DNA of 64,000 bases, from the NCBI GenBank assembly GCA_028290405.1, contig JAQGJX010000102.1, forward strand, positions 1 to 64,000. Reading direction: 5' to 3'. Of this stretch, positions 42,575 through 51,451 are shown one piece after another. A model generated the notes under the pieces. That model was not told the origin of the DNA. It saw only the letters and a program-made list of their open reading frames with translations, and searched no databases. The stretch is from Hyphomicrobiales bacterium (GTDB lineage: Bacteria > Pseudomonadota > Alphaproteobacteria > Rhizobiales > Beijerinckiaceae). The translations under genes and the position numbers were made by a program. Within the stretch, counting starts at the first letter, position 1, and every line of letters starts with the position of its first letter.

Positions 42575-45500
42575 CTACTCCGCCGCGATCATGCCCTTGT
42601 CGGCCCCACGGGGAAGATGCAGGGATCCATCAAGCTCAAGCGAGATGACGCTCCCATCTTTGACGTTCGCCAGTCCGGACAGGCCGACGATCATCGTCAG
42701 GTCATGCTCTCGCGCCAGAATGGCGGTATGGCTCAGCCATCCGCCCACCTCCGCCGCCACGCCGCCGAGCCGCGAGAAATAGGGCAGCCAGGCGGGGCTC
42801 ACCATGGAGGTGACGAGGATGTCCCCGTCCTGCAGCCGTTCGACGGCGTCGGCGAAATCGTCGTCGGCGACCACGAGAGCGCGGCCCGTCACGGCCCGCG
42901 AACCCGCGACCCTCGCGCCTTTCAGGGCGCCAGGCTTTGCTTCGCCGGCCTGTTGAGCAGCTCCGCCAAGAGTTTCCAGATGCGCGACCGTGAGGCTCGC
43001 GGGCAGCGAGGGCGCCTTGGCGAGCGCCGCAGCCGCAGCTTTGCGCGCCGCCGCGCGGCCCTTCGCCTCGCCGGGCATGAGGGTCGCCAACTCGTCGAGG
43101 GTGAGTTGAAAGACGAGGTCCCCGAGCCCCAGCCGCTGCGAGAGCGCGAGGACGATGTGGCGGATGACCGCAAGCTCACGCGCCGCTTCGTGCTTGGCGT
43201 CTTCCTTCAATGTCTGGAACTGAAGCGCCCGCTGCACGGCCTCAAGCGTCTTGCGGGGGAGAGTCGCCAGAGACCGCGTGTGCGGATGCGCGGGCGCGAA
43301 GGCCTGCGCCACAAGGCTGAACGACTCGGGCGTCTCCGAATAACGCGGACACGCGAGTTCGTAGTCGAACGCGGCGCGGTGCCCGATAGCCCGCGCCAGC
43401 AGGGCGTCGCGCGTTTCCGGATCCCCCGTGAGCGCCTGGCCGACGAGCGCTGACACGCGCGGCTGCGCGGCGCCGGCAAACACCGCTGCTGCGTCCTCGC
43501 CGGCCTGCGCCAGCAACTTGCTGGCCTGCGCAAGATAGAAAGCCCCGGCGATGTTGATGGCGTCCGCCACCGGGTATGTTTGCAGGATGAAGCTGCGCCG
43601 CAGGTCTTCAAGGGTCCACTGCAGCCGGTCTGTCGTCATCGCGTGGAAGTCAGCGACTTCGAGCACCGACATGCGTGCGTCGAACACGGGCAAGAAATCC
43701 AGCGCGTAACCTTGCGCGATCCGATCGGCGGAACGCGCAAGCCGGCGCGCCGCGGCCGCGCTGAAACGAACGGCGCGCGCGCGCTCCTCACGCATGTCCA
43801 CATAGAGGCGGCCATACACCGGGACGAGGTAATCGCGAGACTCCTCGTCGGCGTTGTACGTGACGCCGAGCGAGCGGCACGCCAGGTCGACGCTTCCGCC
43901 AGGCGCCCAGATCTCTTGCATCAGAGACAGGGAGAGCGGCGTGGGCCGCGGCAGAACTTCCGACATACCGGTCTGGGCGAAGACGATCTCATCGACTTCG
44001 ACGCCCGCTGCGAGCGCGAGAACGCGGTCGCGCTCCTGTTCTACCGGGCTATCCAGCAGGCTTGTCACATCCCGGCTCTGTACGATGCGGAACGCGCCCT
44101 CGCAGTAAGTCCACTCGATATCCTGCGGAGCCCCGAAGGCCGCTTCGGCCTTGCGCCCTATAGCCAGGAGCGGCTGCAGATCCATCGGAGGTTCGCCGCC
44201 GGACTGGATGGCGCCGCTGAGGCGTCCGAAGGTATACCCCTTGGGCGCAGCAAGACCAGACACGAGGTCCTCGGCTGTGCCCTCAACCATCTCGATGAGA
44301 GAACTGCCTGCGCAAGAGGGATGGCGGGTGAACAACACGCCCGCATGATCCGCCTTCACCATGGCCTGCACGATGACGTTTGGGGCGCCAGCGCCGCGAA
44401 CATAGCTCGAGGCGCGTTCGGTGGAGAACGACGCGATGACCTTGTCGAGCGCATCCCCGAACGCCTCGCGGCCAACGTGGAGGACGCTGTCGAAGACGCC
44501 TGCGAAACTGTGCTGCTCGCCATCTTCGCCCGCAGCCGAGCTGCGCACCGCCACGCGGTCGGCGCCGACGCGCCGCCACACGCCCTCGAGCTGGTCGCAC
44601 TGCTCCTGCGGGCTCATGGCGGCGTACCTGTCCAGGAACGCGCTGGTAAGCACCACGCCCCTGGGAACCGGAACGCCCATCTCTATGAGCTTGCCAAGCC
44701 GATAGGCCTTGTTGCCGCAGTCCTGCCGCTCTCCCGCATGGGAGAGATCAACCACTGCGGCGCTTGCCCTGCGCGCACGGGCGTAAGCGCGCCACGGCTG
44801 CTGCACAAGCCAGCGCTGACCGAACAGGAAGACCATGCTGGCGATCATGTAGATGTTCGCGGCGGCGCTCAAAAGGGCCGCGACCGCAGCGAACGCCGGG
44901 AAGCCGATCAGCCAGGCGGCCGCGATGGACCGCCCCGTTCGTGCGAACGCCACATGCAGATAAGCGGCGACAAGCGCCCCGAACGCGATCGGCAAAACAA
45001 AGTAAGGATCGCGCTCAGCCACCTGCCCTAGCCACAGGACGCCGCCAGCGTCCCTGCCCGCAACCTCCTGCACCGCAGAAACGCACAAGGTGAGCAACGG
45101 CAGGAAGAGCAGCGCAATGAGATTGCGCGCGGGCGTGAGCCCATGACGCTTGTAGAAAGCCCGGATGGCGCGCGCGCGCCGCGCAGGGTCTTCACGCAGC
45201 CGTTCGCGCAAGGTCGAGAACTCGCCTGAAAGCGCCCGCATGGCCGCTTGGTCGCGCTCAGCCTTCAGGGATACGGGAAGGACGATCAATCGCGAAAGCG
45301 CTGCGAGGATCAGCACGCCGACGAGGAACCCGGTGCGGTCCACCATCCATTGCAGCGCCAGAGCCAACCCGGCGACAGCCTTCGTCCACAGCGTGCGCTG
45401 CGCCTCTTCCTGCCATGCGACGACGTGGGGCGGCCGGGCGCCCTCGGTGAAATACTCCCATGGAACAGTGTAGCGGCCGCGGAAATCATGGCCGGCCTGC

Positions 45501-46519
45501 GTCAATTCAAGACCGATGACCTCGCCGAAGAAGCAACTGCGGCGATCATAACAGGGAACGATGACAGGCCTGCGTGGAAGATCGCCGATTCGCGCGCGGA
45601 GCACGTCGGTCGGCGTGGTCCGCATGGTGATGTTGATGGCGTCCGGAAGGTGCCCGGCGGCGAACTCGCCCGGATAGCGCACGTCGAGGAAGTACGCCTT
45701 TTCATCCTCCACAAGGGCCTTCACGTCCGGCGTATCCAGCAACACCTTGTCGCGCGGGTACGAGGGGATAGCCCGCAACGTTTCGAGCGAGCGGCCTTCA
45801 AGGCCGGCCATCTCGCGGCCTTCCACCAGCCACTTCTCCAGGCCGCCGACCACGAAGCGGCAGTCGATGCCCAGCGCGGCGAGCGCGGCGCAAGTCTCTG
45901 AACTTCGGTTGCCATTGTGGCAGAAGAGGATCGCGCGCTTGCCTTCGACCTGCGCCTTGAATTTCTGCAGCTCGATGTCGGCCCACCGAACCACACGGGC
46001 GTTCTTGAGAGTGCCCATCGTGGTTTCTGCGTTTTCCCGAACGTCGATGAAGACCACGTCGGACGCTTCTCCCCGGGCGACCTGATGCTGGAGACGCTCG
46101 CTTTCCTGCGTGCTGATGCCACGTGGGTGGGAGATCTGCTCCTTGTAGCTGATCTCCTTCAACGTAGGATCGGTGACAGGCATTCCGGGCGTACGCGACG
46201 GCCGGGCCAGCGTCGCTTCAAGTCGCGCGCGTTTGACCGCTGCGGCGTCCATGTACTGGTAGACGTTGAGACCGCCGGAAACGCACAACAGCGCAATCGC
46301 CACGACAGCGAGATGGCGCGGCATGCCGGAGCGCCCGCGCCGCACGCCAAGGCCGATCACCGCAGCGCCGCCGAACAGGCCGGAAGCGAGCGCGAACAAT
46401 TGCGAAAGGCTCGACAGCGAACCAACTATGATTTCTGGCGAAGGAATAGCAAAGCTGGCGGTAGGAACGCATGCGATGAATACTAGCGCTATAGCCAGGA
46501 CGCGCGTTATCGAACTCAT
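42575..46519 (-). CDS. membrane fusion: tandem rhodanese, YidC/Oxa1-like segment, PPDK/rifampin-phosphotransferase-like ATP-grasp and swivelling His domain
   Basis: rhodanese loop CHNGNRSSETC; YidC-like ALSRLIVLPVSLKAERDQAAMRAL...RAFYKRHGLTPARNLIALLFLPLLTL...RDPYFVLPI; VAVRSSAAGEDGEQHSFAGVFDSV; GGWLSHTAILAREHDLTMIVG. Confidence 0.88.
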   Translation of the reverse strand: MSSITRVLAIALVFIACVPTASFAIPSPEIIVGSLSSLSQLFALASGLFGGAAVIGLGVRRGRSGMPRHLAVVAIALLCVSGGLNVYQYMDAAAVKRARLEATLARPSRTPGMPVTDPTLKEISYKEQISHPRGISTQESERLQHQVARGEASDVVFIDVRENAETTMGTLKNARVVRWADIELQKFKAQVEGKRAILFCHNGNRSSETCAALAALGIDCRFVVGGLEKWLVEGREMAGLEGRSLETLRAIPSYPRDKVLLDTPDVKALVEDEKAYFLDVRYPGEFAAGHLPDAINITMRTTPTDVLRARIGDLPRRPVIVPCYDRRSCFFGEVIGLELTQAGHDFRGRYTVPWEYFTEGARPPHVVAWQEEAQRTLWTKAVAGLALALQWMVDRTGFLVGVLILAALSRLIVLPVSLKAERDQAAMRALSGEFSTLRERLREDPARRARAIRAFYKRHGLTPARNLIALLFLPLLTLCVSAVQEVAGRDAGGVLWLGQVAERDPYFVLPIAFGALVAAYLHVAFARTGRSIAAAWLIGFPAFAAVAALLSAAANIYMIASMVFLFGQRWLVQQPWRAYARARRASAAVVDLSHAGERQDCGNKAYRLGKLIEMGVPVPRGVVLTSAFLDRYAAMSPQEQCDQLEGVWRRVGADRVAVRSSAAGEDGEQHSFAGVFDSVLHVGREAFGDALDKVIASFSTERASSYVRGAGAPNVIVQAMVKADHAGVLFTRHPSCAGSSLIEMVEGTAEDLVSGLAAPKGYTFGRLSGAIQSGGEPPMDLQPLLAIGRKAEAAFGAPQDIEWTYCEGAFRIVQSRDVTSLLDSPVEQERDRVLALAAGVEVDEIVFAQTGMSEVLPRPTPLSLSLMQEIWAPGGSVDLACRSLGVTYNADEESRDYLVPVYGRLYVDMREERARAVRFSAAAARRLARSADRIAQGYALDFLPVFDARMSVLEVADFHAMTTDRLQWTLEDLRRSFILQTYPVADAINIAGAFYLAQASKLLAQAGEDAAAVFAGAAQPRVSALVGQALTGDPETRDALLARAIGHRAAFDYELACPRYSETPESFSLVAQAFAPAHPHTRSLATLPRKTLEAVQRALQFQTLKEDAKHEAARELAVIRHIVLALSQRLGLGDLVFQLTLDELATLMPGEAKGRAAARKAAAAALAKAPSLPASLTVAHLETLGGAAQQAGEAKPGALKGARVAGSRAVTGRALVVADDDFADAVERLQDGDILVTSMVSPAWLPYFSRLGGVAAEVGGWLSHTAILAREHDLTMIVGLSGLANVKDGSVISLELDGSLHLPRGADKGMIAAE

Positions 46520-46700
46520 GCGTTGCCCCTCAGATTCACAATCCGGCCAACGCATTACGAATATTGCGATAAATTTTTAGTTAATTGTAACTATGGATGA
46601 CACGAACTCCGCTCCCCCCGGCCTTCGTTTGGCGGCTCGACGCTAACATTTTCATGCGTGCCGCGCGGCCATGTGATTACATTTACCTACAGAAAGCGTC

Positions 46701-46790
46701 TCACAAGATGAGCAAAACAAGCGGCAAAAAGGCGATGCCGAGCACGGCCGACAGGTTGGGCAGATCGAACGAAAACTGAGTGCTGGTCAT
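46701..46790 (-). CDS. 29-aa hydrophobic small ORF
   Basis: ATG at 46790 with AAGGA about 8 nt upstream; MTSTQFSFDLPNLSAVLGIAFLPLVLLIL then TGA. Confidence 0.5.
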   Translation of the reverse strand: MTSTQFSFDLPNLSAVLGIAFLPLVLLIL

Positions 46791-47032
46791 GTAGGTTTCC
46801 TTCAAGTTGAAGGGCTTTTGTATGGCCTCCGCGTTTCTTCGGCTTGAAGGAAATAGATAAAAACCGAACGACCTTGTCGATTTTTCTCATGGCGAGGCGT
46901 AACGTAAAATTCACTACGCGAACGACAATAGACACGAAAATTCATTAGTATAATTGCCAAGCTTATTGCTTTACCTTTCCTTCGTCGTCTCAGCGCACGG
47001 TTTCGAAAGGTAATCAAACTCCGGAGACACTC

Positions 47033-47815
47033 GTGAGCACTCGATGCGCCATGCGCCTTTCCGGCCTCAAGTTGAGCGCGCTCGCCACTGCGGCCGTCAT
47101 CCTCGTCTCCGGGACGGGGCGCGCCGAAACGCTGAGATTGCAGGGATCGTCCACGTTCAACCGCCACATCCTCGAAAAGCACCGCGTGGCCATCGAGCGC
47201 AGTTCAGGACAGATCCTCAACATCGTGCCCAACCGCACGGTGCTTGGCCTGCAGGCGCTCGCTGAGGGACGCGCCGACATCGCGATGATCTCGGCGCCCC
47301 TGGCGAACGAACTGCTGTCGATGGCGCCCGCCACCCGGCTCGCGGCGGAGAAGTTCCAGGTTCATCCAATTGCGGTCACCCGCGTCGCCATCGGGGTGCA
47401 TCGCTCCAACCCGGTTCATTCAGCCACGCTGAAGCAAATCACCTCCGTGGTGCGGGGCGAGACGACAAATTGGGCTCAGCTGGGCGGCAACGATGCGCCG
47501 ATCCGCGTGGTGGTCGTCGGCAAGGGCGGCGGAGTCACGACGACGCTCGAGGCCGTGCTGCTCGGCGGCGAGCGCATCGCCGCCAAGGACGTTCTGAAGG
47601 TCACGACCGCCGTGCAACTGGCGTGGGTAGTCGAGCAGGATCCCAACACGCTCGCGTTCGGGCAGCTCTCGCTTCTGAAGCAGCGCGGCGTCCCTGAGAT
47701 CACGACGGACGAGCCGATTGAGCAGCCGCTCGCGCTGGTCACCATGGGCCCGCCGACCAGCGCCATGGCGGCGGTGATCGCCGCAAGCCGTGACGCCGCC
47801 GCACTGGACCTGTGA
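47033..47815 (+). CDS. PstS-like periplasmic substrate-binding protein
   Basis: signal peptide; ETLRLQGSSTFNRHILEKHRVAIERSSG; ITSVVRGETTNWAQLGGNDAPIRVVVVGKGGG. Confidence 0.8.
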   Translation: MSTRCAMRLSGLKLSALATAAVILVSGTGRAETLRLQGSSTFNRHILEKHRVAIERSSGQILNIVPNRTVLGLQALAEGRADIAMISAPLANELLSMAPATRLAAEKFQVHPIAVTRVAIGVHRSNPVHSATLKQITSVVRGETTNWAQLGGNDAPIRVVVVGKGGGVTTTLEAVLLGGERIAAKDVLKVTTAVQLAWVVEQDPNTLAFGQLSLLKQRGVPEITTDEPIEQPLALVTMGPPTSAMAAVIAASRDAAALDL

Positions 47816-47822
47816 GGACGTT

Positions 47823-50348
47823 ATGACGACGCTGGCCCTGACGCGGTTCGCCAACTGGAGCTGGAGGCGCGCATCCATCTCGTCCCGGCTCTATCTCTAT
47901 TTGCTCCTCTCGCTGTGCGCCATCACGGCGCTGTCGGGCGCCTCGATCTATTTTTCAAAGCACACGGAATATGCCGCGCAGCGTCTCTATGAAGACGGCT
48001 TCGTGGGCGTCCTCAGCTCTGCGCGCCTTGAAATGCTGCTGGAGCAGCACGGGCGCATCATCGAGAGCCTGCCCTCCCAAATGGATCGCGCGGAACTGCA
48101 GCGCAAGGAGGCGTCCATCGACGCCATCGAAGGCAAGTTGCGCGACCTGCTGAGCGCCTCGGAAATCGGCGAAGCGGCGACCGACGACCCGCAGGTGCGC
48201 ATATCCCTTATCTTGCCGGCGCTCTTCAACGCTGCGGACGACGTGTTCTTCTTTGCGCGTGAATTCGCGCAGGACAAGGCGGCGGAAGAAGTCGAGACCT
48301 ACAACAAGGTCGCAGCCCGGCTGAAGCAGCTCACGTTGCGCTATCGCGACGTACGGTTGCAGGAGGCGAAGGCTTCCATCGACAACGTCACCAACACCGT
48401 CGGATCGCTCATCGCCTGGGTGGTGGTGTGCGCCGCGTGCGCCACCCTCCTTGTGGGGCCGCTGGGGTTGGCCACGATGCAACGCGTTCTCTACCGCCTG
48501 CGCCAGATCACAGCAGCCATGACGCGGCTGGCGAGCAACGACACCAGCGTGCGTGTGCCCTATCAGCAGGACACGGACGAAGTCGGCGCGATGGCGCGGG
48601 CCATCGCGGTGTTCAAGGCGAACGCGATCCAGCTCACCTGCCGCGAAGCCGAGCTTCAGGCGCTCAACGGGCGCCTTGACGTGGCCATGAACAACATGAC
48701 CCACGGGCTATGCATGTTCGACTCCGACGCGCGGCTGATCATCTGCAACAAAGCGTATGCGCACATGTATGCGTTGCCCGAAGCGCTCACGCGGCCCGGA
48801 GCCACGTGGGACGCGATCATGGAACACCGCATCGCGGCGGGGTCCGGCGGCGCGGCGGGAGCGCACGTGGTGCGTCCAGATCCCAGCTTCGGCGTCGTCA
48901 CCATCGGGCGCAAGCTCGCCGACGGGCGCGAAATTTCCGTCACCCAGAGCCCCATGCCGGGCAATGGCTGGGTGGCGGTGCACGAAGACGTCACCGTGCG
49001 CCGGCGCGCGGAAGCCGAGGTGCTGCACCTCGCGCGGCACGACGCCCTGACGTGCCTGCCGAACCGACTGTACTTCAGGGAATTTCTCACGGACTCGGTG
49101 GCGCGCGCGGGGGCGAAGAACGGCTGCGCGCTGCATTGCATCGACCTTGACCAGTTCAAGAACGTCAACGACACGCTGGGCCACCCTGTCGGCGACGAAC
49201 TGCTGAAGCAGGTGGCGGCGCGCCTTTCGGAGGTGACGCGGCCGCAGGATCTCATTGCGCGCCTGGGCGGGGATGAATTCGCCGTGGTGCAGTCCGACGT
49301 CGCCGACGTGACGCAATGCGAAGCTCTGGCGCAGCGCCTCATTGAAGCGGTCTCCGAACCGTATCTCATCGACGGGCGGCTCATCACCATCGGGGCGAGC
49401 GTCGGGTTGGCGATGGCGCCGTTCGACGGGGGTGACCCCGACCAGTTGCTCAAGAACGCCGACATGGCGCTGTACGAGGCCAAGAGCCAAGGCCGGGGCG
49501 TCCATTGCTTCTACAGCCCCGCCATGGGAGCGCAGCTCAGCGACCGCGTGGACCTTGAAAACGAGCTGCGCGAGGCGATGGCGCAGGAGCAACTCAGCCT
49601 GCACTACCAGCCCATCGTGTGCCTTGCGACAGGGCGGGTGAAAAGCCTCGAGGCCCTGCTGCGGTGGCGTTCGCCCCAACGCGGCTGGGTGGCGCCGTCC
49701 GACATCATCCCGGTGGCGGAACAATGCGGGCTCATCAATCCCCTGGGCGAATGGATCCTGCGGCGCGCGACGGCGGACGCGGCGCAATGGCCGGGAGACG
49801 TTTCGCTCGCCGTCAACCTCTCTGCGGCGCAGTTCAAGGGCTCCAACCTGCTGGAGCTCACGCGCAGCGCGCTGGAGGATTCAAGCTTCCCCGCCAGCCG
49901 GCTGCATGTGGAGGTGACGGAATCCGCCCTGCTGCAGGACGAAGGCCAGGCGTTTGAAGTGCTCGAGAGCCTGCGCGAGATCGGCGTCCGCATTTCGCTC
50001 GACGATTTCGGAACGGGCTATTCCTCGCTCTCGCACCTGCGGACCTTCCGCTTCGACAAGATCAAGATCGACCGTTCGTTCGTCAGCGAAATCGTCACGC
50101 GCGAAGATTGCCGCGCCATCGTGCGCGCCGTGACAAGCATGGCGCAGAGCCTCGGGGTGGAGACGACCGCCGAGGGCATCGAGACGCAGCCGCAACTGGA
50201 CGCCGCGCGGGCCGAGCAATGCAGCGAGGGACAGGGCTATCTGTTCTCCAGGCCGATGGCGGCCGCGGACGTGGCGCCTTTCCTGAGCGCGCACGCGCTC
50301 GAGACCACGGGGGCCGGCGAGCCGCGCGGCAAGACGGCGGCGGCGTGA
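47823..50348 (+). CDS. membrane HAMP-PAS-GGDEF-EAL protein
   Basis: N-terminal TM, HAMP, PAS (NNMTHGLCMFDSDARLIICNKAYAHMY), RLGGDEFAVV, SLEALLRW, DDFGTGYSSL. Confidence 0.92.
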   Translation: MTTLALTRFANWSWRRASISSRLYLYLLLSLCAITALSGASIYFSKHTEYAAQRLYEDGFVGVLSSARLEMLLEQHGRIIESLPSQMDRAELQRKEASIDAIEGKLRDLLSASEIGEAATDDPQVRISLILPALFNAADDVFFFAREFAQDKAAEEVETYNKVAARLKQLTLRYRDVRLQEAKASIDNVTNTVGSLIAWVVVCAACATLLVGPLGLATMQRVLYRLRQITAAMTRLASNDTSVRVPYQQDTDEVGAMARAIAVFKANAIQLTCREAELQALNGRLDVAMNNMTHGLCMFDSDARLIICNKAYAHMYALPEALTRPGATWDAIMEHRIAAGSGGAAGAHVVRPDPSFGVVTIGRKLADGREISVTQSPMPGNGWVAVHEDVTVRRRAEAEVLHLARHDALTCLPNRLYFREFLTDSVARAGAKNGCALHCIDLDQFKNVNDTLGHPVGDELLKQVAARLSEVTRPQDLIARLGGDEFAVVQSDVADVTQCEALAQRLIEAVSEPYLIDGRLITIGASVGLAMAPFDGGDPDQLLKNADMALYEAKSQGRGVHCFYSPAMGAQLSDRVDLENELREAMAQEQLSLHYQPIVCLATGRVKSLEALLRWRSPQRGWVAPSDIIPVAEQCGLINPLGEWILRRATADAAQWPGDVSLAVNLSAAQFKGSNLLELTRSALEDSSFPASRLHVEVTESALLQDEGQAFEVLESLREIGVRISLDDFGTGYSSLSHLRTFRFDKIKIDRSFVSEIVTREDCRAIVRAVTSMAQSLGVETTAEGIETQPQLDAARAEQCSEGQGYLFSRPMAAADVAPFLSAHALETTGAGEPRGKTAAA

Positions 50349-50366
50349 ACCGCCGCGCAAGCGCGT

Positions 50367-50801
50367 CTAGCGACGAGCGAGCAAAGAGAGGGTCGCAGCG
50401 TCAGGCGCGCCGCCGCAGAAGCCCTGGAGCGCTTTCTCGAACAGGCCTGGATCCGGCGCCGCCTGAGCGAAGAGGGTCATCGAGGACCTGAACTTCAGAT
50501 CGTCGGGCGGACCGAAGATGTCGCACAAAGCCGCGCCTTCGTGCTGCAACACCGCCTCCACGCAGCGCGCCAGCCGAGGCCCGAGCGTCGGATGCCGCAG
50601 ATAGGCGCGCGCCTCCTCAAGGGATCGCAGCCCGTAGTATTCAGCCGAATGCGAGCGCCCCAGCCCGCACAATTGCGGAAACACGAACCACATCCAGTGG
50701 CTCCTCTTGCGCCCGGCCTTCAGCTCTTCGAGCGCGGTCTCGTAAACGCCTTTTTGCGCCGCGACGAAACGCCCGAGCTGGAAACGATCCTCATCGCCCA
50801 T
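50367..50801 (-). CDS. DUF1810 family protein
   Basis: RFVAAQKGVYETALEELKAGRKRSHWMWFVFPQLCGLGRS. Confidence 0.88.
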   Translation of the reverse strand: MGDEDRFQLGRFVAAQKGVYETALEELKAGRKRSHWMWFVFPQLCGLGRSHSAEYYGLRSLEEARAYLRHPTLGPRLARCVEAVLQHEGAALCDIFGPPDDLKFRSSMTLFAQAAPDPGLFEKALQGFCGGAPDAATLSLLARR

Positions 50802-50826
50802 CGCCGCACCGCCATCGTTGGCCCGC

Positions 50827-51423
50827 TCAGCCCTTGCCTGCGCGCCGCGTCCGGAAGGTGACAGAATAGCGCTCCTGCGCGTGCGGCGGAATACTGTGCT
50901 CCCACGTGTCGCGCGAGGCGCCGCGCAGCAGATACGCGGAGCGTGGCGGCAGCGCGACGGACGCGCGGCGCCAGCCGGAGCCCGCGCGCAGGCGAAAGCG
51001 CAGCGTGCACGGCGCGCTCAGCGACACGCCGATCACGTCGCCGAACGCCGCCTTGTCCTTGTGCCAGCCGATGCCGGCCCCTGCTGGGTAATGCGTGAGC
51101 AGCACGTGTTCCAGCTCATCGGCCTGCAAGCCCGCGAACGCAGCCGCGCGCTCCCGCAGGGGCGTCAGGAATTCAGGCGCTGGCGGCGCCGCATGGACCC
51201 GCTCGCGGGCGAAGTCGTACGTCCAGCCATAGGACAGCGTGCGGCGCTTTCCCTCGTAGCCGTGAAACTGAAACGGCTGGAGCGGAAGCGCGCGAAGCGT
51301 TTCGACAAGAGCCGCTTCGTCGGCTTCGGGCAGCACGTCTTCCTGGAGGACGAACCCTTCCGGTGCGTCCCTGGCGGACAAGCCGTGCTCCGCGCCGAAC
51401 AGATCGAGCTGACTGGCTTTCAC
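50827..51423 (-). CDS. AlkB-like 2OG-Fe(II) oxygenase
   Basis: VLLTHYPAGAGIGWHKDKAAFGDVIGVSLSAPCTLRFR (HxD); GTG start VKASQLDLFG inferred. Confidence 0.85.
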   Translation of the reverse strand: MKASQLDLFGAEHGLSARDAPEGFVLQEDVLPEADEAALVETLRALPLQPFQFHGYEGKRRTLSYGWTYDFARERVHAAPPAPEFLTPLRERAAAFAGLQADELEHVLLTHYPAGAGIGWHKDKAAFGDVIGVSLSAPCTLRFRLRAGSGWRRASVALPPRSAYLLRGASRDTWEHSIPPHAQERYSVTFRTRRAGKG

Positions 51424-51451
51424 GTCCTGCCCGTTCGCGCCTGAAGGTGCT

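Noticed and set aside
43580-45031. 483-aa plus ORF opposite the fusion gene
   Set aside because: Shadow frame; the minus strand shows continuous domain motifs through this interval
46687-46935. 82-aa minus ORF in the fusion upstream region
   Set aside because: Competes in another frame with the 29-aa hydrophobic ORF, has no clear ribosome-binding site and lacks family features
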